Source: Halalkalibacter alkalisediminis
GTDB lineage: Bacteria; Bacillota; Bacilli; Bacillales; Bacillaceae_D
Reading direction: 5' to 3'
NCBI RefSeq assembly: GCF_028610705.1
Contig: NZ_JAQQWT010000008.1
Location: 62,001-126,000, forward strand
Length of the DNA stretch: 64,000 nucleotides
Shown here: positions 17,749 through 25,374 of the stretch, in pieces
Layout: each line of letters starts with the position of its first letter
Numbering within the stretch: the first letter of the stretch is position 1
Notes under the pieces: model-generated
Seen by the model: only the letters and a program-made list of their open reading frames with translations
Database searches by the model: none
Told to the model about the DNA's origin: nothing
Position numbers and translations under genes: made by a program

Positions 17749-17896
17749 TTTTGACCACTTACTTATGTAAGTTAAAGCCATACGGACAGCTGGGTCAAAT
17801 GCCGACTGGCAACTTAAGTTGCCTTATTGATTGAGTTAAAAGCTCAAATTTTATAAGTTGGTTACTTTATAACCAGTGCATTTGCACATCAACTTG
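17749..17896. other. Hairpin-dense intergenic segment, candidate structured RNA
   Basis: Consecutive inverted repeats: TTTGACC (17750-17756) with GGTCAAA (17793-17799) enclosing ACTTAC/GTAAGT; the perfect palindrome GGCAACTTAAGTTGCC (17808-17823); TTGAG/CTCAA (17831-17847); and AAGTTG (17855-17860) with CAACTT (17890-17895) enclosing GTTA/TAAC and GTGC/GCAC, a three-way-junction shape. I match it to no known riboswitch. The coding strand is unclear. Confidence 0.45.
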
Positions 17897-18083
17897 TGAA
17901 ACGGTCAATAAGAGTGCTAAGAAGTAATTATTTGCTATATAGACTCTGATCCTATTAAGATATTTTAAATATTAAAGAGCTTTCTATCATAATGGTTCCA
18001 TTTTATTTATGATATAGATCCCATACATCTATTTTTTGTCATGGAATGACTCCTGCTTTTTTAATATTGATGATGATATCTTA

Positions 18084-18127
18084 GCAAGTGTTGTGCGCGA
18101 TGATGCGCGTTGTACACTTGCTTTTTT
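18084..18127 (+). terminator. Terminator upstream of the polyamine operon
   Basis: GCAAGTGT pairs with ACACTTGC with an inner GCGC/GCGC stem, followed by TTTTTT on the plus strand. No plus-strand protein gene precedes it. It therefore ends a short untranslated RNA from this gap or attenuates the operon that starts at 18255. Confidence 0.7.
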
Positions 18128-18254
18128 GTTGTAGAAAAAGTCTTTTGAGCGTTATTTTTGCTAAAGACATCCTCAACAGTTAAGCTACTACTATGTCAAG
18201 TTGTACGGACTTCTTTTGCATTTGCAAAATCTATTTAGTTAGGAGATATGGATA

Positions 18255-19487
18255 ATGGGAAAAGCACTTATTATTGGTTGTGGTGGGGTGGCATCAGTAG
18301 CCATTCATAAATGTGTACAAAACAGCGAGGTGTTTGAAGAGATTTGTATCGCTAGTCGTACGAAATCTAAATGCGATGACTTAAAAGCGAAATTAGATGG
18401 CGGAAAAACAAAAATCACGACAGCGCAAGTGGATGCCAACAATGTTGATGAGCTAATCGCTTTAATAGAAGAGGTTAAACCAGATATCGTTATGAACTTA
18501 GCGTTACCGTACCAAGATTTAACGATTATGGATGCGTGCCTTGCAACAAAAGTAAACTATATGGATACAGCTAATTATGAGCCTGAAGATACGGCTAAAT
18601 TTGAATATAAATGGCAGTGGGATTACCGTGAGCGTTTTGAAAAAGCTGGGATTACAGCTCTTTTAGGTAGCGGCTTTGATCCTGGGGTAACTGGTGTCTT
18701 TTCTGCCCATGCCTTAAAGCATCACTTTGATGAAATTGAGTACATTGATATTCTTGACTGCAACGCAGGGGATCACGGCTATCCTTTTGCGACGAATTTC
18801 AATCCTGAAATCAACATCCGTGAAGTGTCTGCAAATGGACGTTACTGGGAGAATGGTGAATGGATCGAAACGGATCCTATGGAAATTAAGCGAGTGTACA
18901 ACTTCCCTGAGATCGGGGAAAAAGATATGTACTTACTGTATCATGAAGAACTTGAATCTCTTGCTGTAAATATCCCTGGCATTAAACGAATTCGTTTCTT
19001 TATGACGTTTGGTGAGAGTTATTTAACTCACTTGAAATGTCTTGAAAATGTTGGTCTAACTTCCATTGAGCCGATTGAATACGAGGGACAACAAATCGTT
19101 CCCCTTCAATTCTTAAAAGCGTTATTGCCTGACCCAGCTTCTCTTGGACCCCGTACAGTTGGAAAAACAAACATTGGTTGTATTTTCAAAGGGAAAAAAG
19201 ATGGCAAAGAGAAAACATACTATGTGTACAACGTATGTGACCACCAAGAGTGCTTTAAAGAAGTAGGCTCACAAGCCGTTTCTTATACGACAGGCGTTCC
19301 TGCGATGATTGGCGCGATGATGCTTTTGACTGGTAAGTGGAACCAACCAGGCGTATTCAATATCGAAGAATTCGATCCAGATCCATTCATGGAAGCATTA
19401 AACAAATGGGGTCTGCCATGGCAAGAAAGCAATAACCCAGTGCTTGTGGATAACGAACCGATCAAAGAAGCGGAGACTGTCCGTTAA
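18255..19487 (+). CDS. Carboxy(nor)spermidine dehydrogenase, saccharopine dehydrogenase-like, 410 aa
   Basis: NADPH-dependent enzyme that condenses aspartate beta-semialdehyde with putrescine (or diaminopropane) to carboxyspermidine (or carboxynorspermidine). It has the saccharopine dehydrogenase fold, with the Rossmann motif IIGCGGVAS at residues 6-14. Family stretches include YMDTANYEPEDTAKFEY, LLGSGFDPGVTGVF and DCNAGDHGYPFATNF, which are specific to the LYS1-like polyamine subfamily. AGGAGATATGGATA precedes the ATG. The decarboxylase follows one base after the stop, so both steps of the alternative spermidine route are coupled. A terminator and hairpin-rich DNA lie upstream. Confidence 0.9.
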   Translation: MGKALIIGCGGVASVAIHKCVQNSEVFEEICIASRTKSKCDDLKAKLDGGKTKITTAQVDANNVDELIALIEEVKPDIVMNLALPYQDLTIMDACLATKVNYMDTANYEPEDTAKFEYKWQWDYRERFEKAGITALLGSGFDPGVTGVFSAHALKHHFDEIEYIDILDCNAGDHGYPFATNFNPEINIREVSANGRYWENGEWIETDPMEIKRVYNFPEIGEKDMYLLYHEELESLAVNIPGIKRIRFFMTFGESYLTHLKCLENVGLTSIEPIEYEGQQIVPLQFLKALLPDPASLGPRTVGKTNIGCIFKGKKDGKEKTYYVYNVCDHQECFKEVGSQAVSYTTGVPAMIGAMMLLTGKWNQPGVFNIEEFDPDPFMEALNKWGLPWQESNNPVLVDNEPIKEAETVR

Positions 19488-19488
19488 G

Positions 19489-20616
19489 ATGAGGTTTGAG
19501 GAATTACCAACACCCTGTTATGTAGTAGATGAGGGCCTGTTAGAAAAGAATCTTAAGATCCTAAACGGAGTTATGGAACGGACAGATTCGAAGATTATCC
19601 TTGCACAAAAGGCCTTTTCGATGTCTGCGATGTATCCACTAATTGGGAAGTATTTAAGTGGTACGGCTTCAAGCGGGTTATATGAAGCACGACTTGGTTA
19701 TGAGGAGATGGGCAAAGAAAATCATTGCTTTGCCCCTGCTTATCGCGATGATGAGATCGATGAAATTATCTCCTATTGTGACCATATTATCTTTAATTCT
19801 TTCTCACAGGTTGAAAAGTTTAAAGACAAAGTGCTTCAAGCTGGAAAAAAAGTGGGCTTACGTATCAATCCTGAGCACTCTACACAGGTTGGGCATGCGA
19901 TCTATGATCCATGCTCTCCTGGTTCCCGCTTTGGTGTAACAATCAAAAACTTCCGTCCAGATTTGCTCGATGGTGTGTCAGGTCTTCATTTCCACACACT
20001 TTGCGAGCAAAACTCTGACGACCTAGAAACCACGTTAAATGCGATTGAGGAAAAGTTCGGGCCTTGGTTGTCACAAATGGAATGGATCAACTTCGGTGGC
20101 GGTCATCACATCACAAGAGAAGATTATGACATTGCCTTACTTGAAAAATGTATTAAGAGAATGCAAGATACATATCATTTGGAAGTCTATCTCGAGCCAG
20201 GAGAAGCGATTGCCCTTAACGCAGGCTTTCTCGTCACGACTGTTCTTGATAAACTAGAAAATGATATGGAGATTGCGATCCTTGATACGTCTGCAACCTG
20301 CCATATGCCAGACGTATTAGAAATGCCTTACCGCCCTCCCCTTCTTGGATCAGGGGAAGCCAATGAGAAATCATTTACGTATCGACTTGGCGGGCAAACA
20401 TGTCTTGCTGGCGACGTCATTGGTGAATACTCATTTGATCATCCATTAAAAAGTGGAGATCGATTAGTATTTGGTGACATGGCGATCTACACGATGGTGA
20501 AAAACACCACTTTTAATGGCATGCCATTACCAGCGATTGCCGTTAAAGATCAAGATGGAGATTATCGTATCGTGCGTGAGTTTGGCTATGAAGATTTTAA
20601 GATGAGACTTGCTTAA
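19489..20616 (+). CDS. nspC: Carboxy(nor)spermidine decarboxylase, 375 aa
   Basis: PLP-dependent alanine-racemase-fold decarboxylase that makes (nor)spermidine from the carboxylated precursor. PLP Lys41 sits in ILAQKAFSM, the FHTLCEQ segment follows the barrel, and EPGEAIALNAGF and the C-terminal GGQTCLAGDVIGEY supply the active-site Glu and Cys. The longer frame (from 19444) overlaps the dehydrogenase; ATG 19489 begins right after its stop (TAAG-ATG), with GGAG upstream, so translation is probably coupled. No S-adenosylmethionine decarboxylase is seen in the window. Whether the product is spermidine or norspermidine depends on the diamine available. Confidence 0.9.
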   Translation: MRFEELPTPCYVVDEGLLEKNLKILNGVMERTDSKIILAQKAFSMSAMYPLIGKYLSGTASSGLYEARLGYEEMGKENHCFAPAYRDDEIDEIISYCDHIIFNSFSQVEKFKDKVLQAGKKVGLRINPEHSTQVGHAIYDPCSPGSRFGVTIKNFRPDLLDGVSGLHFHTLCEQNSDDLETTLNAIEEKFGPWLSQMEWINFGGGHHITREDYDIALLEKCIKRMQDTYHLEVYLEPGEAIALNAGFLVTTVLDKLENDMEIAILDTSATCHMPDVLEMPYRPPLLGSGEANEKSFTYRLGGQTCLAGDVIGEYSFDHPLKSGDRLVFGDMAIYTMVKNTTFNGMPLPAIAVKDQDGDYRIVREFGYEDFKMRLA

Positions 20617-20742
20617 TAGAGTAACGGGACCTCCACAAAGGAAGTCCTCTAACGAACCAGATTGTCATTCATTTTACTCCAAAGACATGGTACATTTTTC
20701 TGTTGTTTCCCTTGTTGTCGGAATAATGCATCCATTCGTAAT

Positions 20743-20777
20743 AAAAGGTTAGCCAGATTTTCCTGGTTGACCTTTTT
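20743..20777 (+). terminator. Terminator of the polyamine operon
   Basis: AAAAGGTTAGCCAG pairs with CTGGTTGACCTTTTT with two mismatches and ends in five T residues. An additional GGACCTCC/GGAAGTCC hairpin lies nearer the stop (about 20630-20652). Confidence 0.75.
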
Positions 20778-20945
20778 CTATATGTCTGATTAAAACAGTA
20801 GAACGTCGCCCCCGTGGGACTCGATCCCGTTAAGTAAACTGTTCGCTCCTATAGATAAAAAGTTGCTCATTTTTATAAGTAGCTCTATAATTAGTCACTT
20901 TTTCCATGACACACTTAAAGTTCACCAGGCTATACTAAAATTTTC

Positions 20946-21289
20946 ATGACTGAGAAAATAGACCCAGGTGAAGTTTTGGATATCCAAGCCCTTTTGTCAC
21001 AATTTGATGGTGAAGTTCCTGAATTAGGACATATAGAGTTTTTTATTTGGAAGAACGGAGAAGAACAGAAAAAGCAATACTTTTCTGAACATGCAGATGT
21101 AGGGAACGGAATATATAGAGTTACTACGATTATTGAAGACGAGGGTCTATACTTTGTTAAGCTGGTAGCAAATACGAGTGAATCTAAAGTTATGCCAACC
21201 AAACAATTTACCGTTGGTTCTCTTTCCGAACTAGATTCGATTCATTGCCTAAGAAGAGTAATGAACAACATCATGAAGGTCATCATTAA
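20946..21289 (+). pseudogene. YtkA-like domain protein, truncated and frameshifted
   Basis: The frame encodes the YtkA-like fold (PGEVLDIQALLSQFDGEVPE, VEFxIWK-like IEFFIWKNGEEQ, VGNGIYRVTTIIEDEGLYFVKLVANT, MPTKQFTVG). Family members are lipoproteins, but here the signal peptide and lipobox are missing: ATG 20946 starts directly in the domain. After the domain the annotated frame gives an atypical tail, whereas a one-base shift near 21245-21262 restores EQHHEGHH and a stop at 21287-21289, the His-rich end usual in the family. Both lesions point to a decayed gene. The intact family is thought to act in metal or copper handling at the cell surface. Confidence 0.7.
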
Positions 21290-21512
21290 AAGTAAGCATA
21301 CAAAATGTAAATAAAGTCTGGATTTAATATCTTAGTTATCTATTATATGAGGATAGGTCAAGAGGATAATATTTGGTGACACGACCCTTATTTCTTATAA
21401 AAAAGGAACTAGTTTTTACAAAAAACGTACAATCTAACTTACATTAAATTTAGACTGTTCTAACTATATTGGTTATAATAAATATAAAACGGGTAAAAAA
21501 GAGGCTGATACT

Positions 21513-21758
21513 GTGTTTTATAAGAGAATTGAGTTCAGAAATGTTACGGGTCAGAAGGTAAAAGTTACTGAAATCCCTGTAGTAGGATCAACTGATCGTT
21601 ATTATTTTATGATTCAAGCTCGTTTGCAAATCTTTATCTCATCCCTTTACAATAACCCCGAGGAAAAAAGCTGCTATTCCTTTCGAGAGTATTTAAAACG
21701 AAAAATAAAATGGTCTGATTTCGAGGATTTATTTTATGAAGTCCGGGAAAACGCTTGA
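21513..21758 (+). CDS. Uncharacterised small protein, 81 aa
   Basis: Soluble, charged protein starting with GTG (MFYKRIEFRNVTGQ) behind AAAAGAGGCTGATACT. It has a beta-rich first half and a helical second half (REYLKRKIKWSDFEDLFYEV). A promoter-like pair, TTAGAC (about 21447) and TATAAT (about 21471), spaced 18 bases, lies just upstream. I recognise no family and there is no partner gene. Confidence 0.45.
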   Translation: MFYKRIEFRNVTGQKVKVTEIPVVGSTDRYYFMIQARLQIFISSLYNNPEEKSCYSFREYLKRKIKWSDFEDLFYEVRENA

Positions 21759-21998
21759 GTGGGGCTGATTTAGAGTGAGAAGCAAAGCTCCCTCCTCTAA
21801 ATCCATAATGGAAGAAATAAACGGTCTACACATTTATGAGGCAGCCACACTATCTCATCTTAAATATAGCAATACTAAACAGTGCCTGACCCCAAGTGCT
21901 ACTATAGACTCAAACAGAATCGCTTAAATTTACAGTCGTCCAGTGTTAACCTGTTGAGATTCTTTTATTTGGGTTACTCCTTCTGATCAAACGAGAAG

Positions 21999-22769
21999 TT
22001 AGCAGCGATCCTTTTTCGGACAGCTGTTACACATTTTCAGATCGGCAGAAAGTTTATAAGAGAAACAGCAAGTTTTACGGATTCTTATGTATGTTCCATC
22101 TATCTTTTTTCTATGATTATAATACGTTTCAAATGGATTATCTTTTGTAAAGCAGCCAAATAAACGGGCATGCGCCTCATAAATGATATAATTGAAATCT
22201 GATTTAATTACAACTCTATCGTTCGCCGTCAGGTCTGCCCTGTTTAATAAAGATTCATAAACCCAAAAAAGATACACGGCTGTATTCTCCCACAAAATAT
22301 ACTGCGGTATTTTTGAGATCACAGACAACCTGTCCCACAAAGGACTTAAATGGTGAGCAAAGATAGTTTCAATTAGCTTATCCCTACTCTCTGCTCGTTC
22401 CTGGTCAGTCTCAAACAAAAAAGCATTTGGGTCCTTTATAAACAGACGAGGCAACCATTTGTTTTCAGATATAGACGACAATAGACTTAAATTTGAAACA
22501 GACATATTTAATTGTTTGTTTAGTAAAGAAAAAGTAAAGAGTGCTGGTACAACCATAAGATAGCTATATCTTTTTGAAAAAGCCGACGCCGCCACAAGGA
22601 GGTCGGGTGCCTGTAATTCGTTTTGTACCCATGTTAAAAAAGACGATAATTTATCTTGATCTAATATATCGTTCACATCCATGTAAGATGTTCTTTGCTC
22701 GTCTTTAAAACAAATACGGTAGTTTTCTAATAATAACCGGTCTTCGGTTTGTAATGAGCATTTCCGCAT
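21999..22769 (-). CDS. FhuF-family ferric-siderophore reductase, 256 aa
   Basis: Cytoplasmic 2Fe-2S protein that reduces iron(III) in imported siderophores so that iron is released. The FhuF-type C-terminus supplies four cluster Cys residues as CC-x11-C-x2-C (CCFSYKLSADLKMCNSC), slightly longer than the usual CC-x10-C-x2-C. The start was set at ATG 22769, preceded by ATAGGGAGGTTGCC, 21 codons inside the longest frame. A Fur box 60-80 bases upstream predicts iron repression. The siderophore synthetase gene lies upstream on the same strand, separated by a terminator. Confidence 0.82.
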   Translation of the reverse strand: MRKCSLQTEDRLLLENYRICFKDEQRTSYMDVNDILDQDKLSSFLTWVQNELQAPDLLVAASAFSKRYSYLMVVPALFTFSLLNKQLNMSVSNLSLLSSISENKWLPRLFIKDPNAFLFETDQERAESRDKLIETIFAHHLSPLWDRLSVISKIPQYILWENTAVYLFWVYESLLNRADLTANDRVVIKSDFNYIIYEAHARLFGCFTKDNPFETYYNHRKKIDGTYIRIRKTCCFSYKLSADLKMCNSCPKKDRC

Positions 22770-22828
22770 GGCAACCTCCCTATTTTTCTCTTCAAGGATG
22801 TTTATCCATATCACTAGTAACATCTTAA

Positions 22829-22850
22829 ACAATAATGATTCTCATTGTCA
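22829..22850. promoter_or_regulatory. Fur box
   Basis: ACAATAATGATTCTCATTGTCA contains the 7-1-7 type inverted repeat AATGATTCTCATT and resembles the Bacillus Fur consensus TGATAATNATTATCA. It lies in the leader/promoter region of the FhuF-like gene. Confidence 0.8.
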
Positions 22851-22910
22851 AACATATTCAAGAAAACAAGCTCTTACTGCTTTCTTTATTCTTGGACGAA
22901 AGAGAGAAAT

Positions 22911-22939
22911 CCTGCTATGCTTCATCTTCATAGCAGGAT
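22911..22939 (-). terminator. Terminator of the siderophore synthetase gene
   Basis: CCTGCTATG and CATAGCAGG form a perfect 9-bp stem. On the minus strand ATTTCTCTCTTTC follows. It lies 25 bases past the synthetase stop. Confidence 0.7.
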
Positions 22940-22963
22940 GGTAGCGCACACAGCCTTTATGTG

Positions 22964-24925
22964 TCAGTTAGCTATCGGGTTTCGTACAAGAATATATGCA
23001 TAATCTGTTACATCGTCTGTCAAACGCATTAAAGTTAGTGCTTTTGTTTGAACTGTTTTACTAAATAACGCCTCTTTATCCTTATCAACATTTCCTTGCA
23101 ACGTCTGATCTTGTGATAGTTGGTCGAAAATGTCATGACAGATCTTACTGACGATCTCCCAAAAAACTTGCTCGTTTAACTTGTATTCACTTGCTAAATG
23201 ATAAGTTAATTCACCAATGTTGCTTTGAAAGACCGTATGGATTACTTTATTTTGCATTTCCACTTCATCGTCATTAATGGTGACAGAACCAGGAAAATAG
23301 CTTCCAACAAAGCCTTTCTTCACTAAACGCCTTTGGTCGATCCTGACACCACCTAAATCACGGACCAACACTTTCACAGGTTTCCAATCTTTAAAAACAA
23401 TCAGTGTATTTTGTAAATGACCTTCTAAACCAATACCGTACTTGGACATTAATGGAATCACTCCAGCAAGCAGATTTTTGACATATAACTTAAAGAATAA
23501 GAAGATATTTTCTTCGAATGATTGATTAGCCTGCTGCTGCAAATGAAATTGTTCAATTATTTCACAGATTAGTGTTTGTTCCGTAATAGGCGATTGATTG
23601 AATAAAGCACAAGCAACAATGGCCTGTTCTTCTGTACTTACAAGAGACGTAGGGTTTCGCCTAATTAGATAGGAAAGATTTTTGCTTCGGTCTTGAAAAT
23701 GAAGCTCATTCACCTCTTTTGATTGAAAACGTAAACCAATCTCTTCCCCTATTATATGAAAACTTTGATCAAAATACTGTTCGACCGACAAGATGTCATT
23801 TAAGATCAAGGTCAGTTCCGGTCCATTATGAACGGAATTCGCTGAAACAGTCCTAATCGCGCTTGTCATCTGAATCTCAATCGGTAGCTTAAAATGATAG
23901 TTCGCCTCACCTGTCATTGGCAACACGGTGCGAAAAGACAAGGTGGGCTTTACTAACATCGGATGCGGAATCGAAATGATATGTCCGTTTTCTATTTCTT
24001 CTTTATATAACCGAGGAAGTACATGCTTCTTTTGCCATGGATGCACAGGTAGAAGGAAAAAATCTTCACAATTGTGACCATGTGACTTGCAACTTCTTTC
24101 GAATTCCAGATAGAGATCAGGATATTGTTCTAACCAAAACTGCTTGATACTCTTCCTCTCAATTTTAGGATTATAGTAAGCATAATCTTTATGTATAGCT
24201 ACAAAATGCAACTGGTAAGATGAATCATACTCAGAAGAAAAATTCATAATCTCTTCAATGCTTAACCCCATTTTTGATTTAGTGCAAGGATGGAGAAAAT
24301 GCCCTGACACACATAATTGTTCAAAAAACAAAGAAGGATCGAATAGACGATCATTTTCTTTCACTAAATGGTTCACTAAATCTAAGATTGTATTACCGCC
24401 ATGCTCCATATTCAAGGACTGTAGCTTTCTACGGGTAACCTTTTGAAAAAATAACGCTAAGCCCATATTTGCCACACTATCTGCCAATTCAGCCTGAAAC
24501 CCATCAAAATTCGTATAGGTCTCTTTTTCATTCATTTTCCTGATTAGATGAAGTAGAAAAGAAGGGTGGATAATCTCGACGACTTCTCCAGTTTCATGAT
24601 GATAATTAGGATTTTTCTCTAGCTTAAAGCGATTATAACTATACCGTTCTTTTATTGCTATGCTCAGTCTCCCGTTTGCTACATCAAGCTCAATATGATT
24701 CGAATGGGACACCTTCCTTTCAATTACCTCCCTTTCTACAAATCCTTCTCTCAGAATTGCATTAATCATACGTTCCATGATCATAAAGCGTGCGTTTGGG
24801 ACTGTCTCAATATATAAATGTAAAAACTGAGGGTATGTAGCTTTAATAAAAAAATAGATTTCTTCTTCTCTTTTCTGTAAATTCAATTCAGCTAATGACA
24901 TTTGATCCCTCCACCTGTAACTCAC
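22964..24925 (-). CDS. IucA/IucC-family NIS siderophore synthetase, 653 aa
   Basis: ATP-dependent, NRPS-independent siderophore synthetase that condenses a carboxylate (usually citrate-derived) with an amine or hydroxylamine. Family motifs are in order: HPWQKKHVLP near residues 295-304, KPTLSFRTVLPMTGEANYHFKLPIEIQMTSAIRT, then in the C-terminal FhuF-like lobe KNLLAGVIPLMSKYGIGLEGHLQNTLIV and VLVRDLGGVR. Length is typical (about 600-650). GGTGGAGGGATCAA precedes ATG 24925. Only one synthetase and no amine-modifying or export gene is visible, so the pathway is either minimal or completed elsewhere. I see no clear Fur box directly upstream. Confidence 0.9.
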   Translation of the reverse strand: MSYRWRDQMSLAELNLQKREEEIYFFIKATYPQFLHLYIETVPNARFMIMERMINAILREGFVEREVIERKVSHSNHIELDVANGRLSIAIKERYSYNRFKLEKNPNYHHETGEVVEIIHPSFLLHLIRKMNEKETYTNFDGFQAELADSVANMGLALFFQKVTRRKLQSLNMEHGGNTILDLVNHLVKENDRLFDPSLFFEQLCVSGHFLHPCTKSKMGLSIEEIMNFSSEYDSSYQLHFVAIHKDYAYYNPKIERKSIKQFWLEQYPDLYLEFERSCKSHGHNCEDFFLLPVHPWQKKHVLPRLYKEEIENGHIISIPHPMLVKPTLSFRTVLPMTGEANYHFKLPIEIQMTSAIRTVSANSVHNGPELTLILNDILSVEQYFDQSFHIIGEEIGLRFQSKEVNELHFQDRSKNLSYLIRRNPTSLVSTEEQAIVACALFNQSPITEQTLICEIIEQFHLQQQANQSFEENIFLFFKLYVKNLLAGVIPLMSKYGIGLEGHLQNTLIVFKDWKPVKVLVRDLGGVRIDQRRLVKKGFVGSYFPGSVTINDDEVEMQNKVIHTVFQSNIGELTYHLASEYKLNEQVFWEIVSKICHDIFDQLSQDQTLQGNVDKDKEALFSKTVQTKALTLMRLTDDVTDYAYILVRNPIAN

Positions 24926-25317
24926 ACTATTTACTACGCACCATACTCTTAGACATAACCGATTGTATTTAGTAAGAGGACGTATTTAATATTTATTCGG
25001 ATAAAGCTAGGCAAATTCCTATTGAGAGGCTGTCATCGTTGAAATTTAAGTTACCCTTATATTGAAAGCAGATATTAACCTGTATGTATCATGATTACGT
25101 ATCATTCATTCCATTCCATTCCATTCCTTAAAACCGGTTCACTTTCCTGATACGAATCCACTTGTTTGGTAGACAAAAAGGTAGCTTTTCTCCTTTCTTT
25201 CGGTTAATCACGTAATGCAGCTCTGTTAGATGGGCTTTGAATTTCAACAAGTTGATGATTCGCTTCCTGCAGCTGTATAGCTCGTTTCTCATCTTTTTCT
25301 TCCATCCTCTTTTCACT
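24926..25317. other. Intergenic stretch with CATTC microsatellite
   Basis: Holds about five tandem CATTC units at 25103-25127. Two short overlapping minus-strand frames (25128-25316) have no usable ribosome binding site and match no family; they could be the remains of a lost gene. Confidence 0.4.
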
Positions 25318-25319
25318 AA

Positions 25320-25368
25320 AAAAAGGTGCCTGAGCGCCAGTGCTTAATAGCACTGGCGCTCAGGCACC
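25320..25368 (-). terminator. Long perfect palindrome (GGTGCCTGA family) acting as terminator
   Basis: GGTGCCTGAGCGCCAGTGCT and its exact complement (20-bp arms) surround a 4-base loop. On the minus strand the hairpin is followed by a T run, and the stop of the XXXLXXG protein at 25375 lies just upstream. It is the most perfect member of the interspersed family. Confidence 0.85.
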
Positions 25369-25374
25369 ACATCC

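Noticed and set aside
25128-25316. 62-codon basic minus-strand frame and an overlapping 33-codon frame
   Set aside because: Starts are not preceded by properly spaced ribosome binding sites and neither translation resembles a known protein. Remnant of a gene is possible but unsupported.
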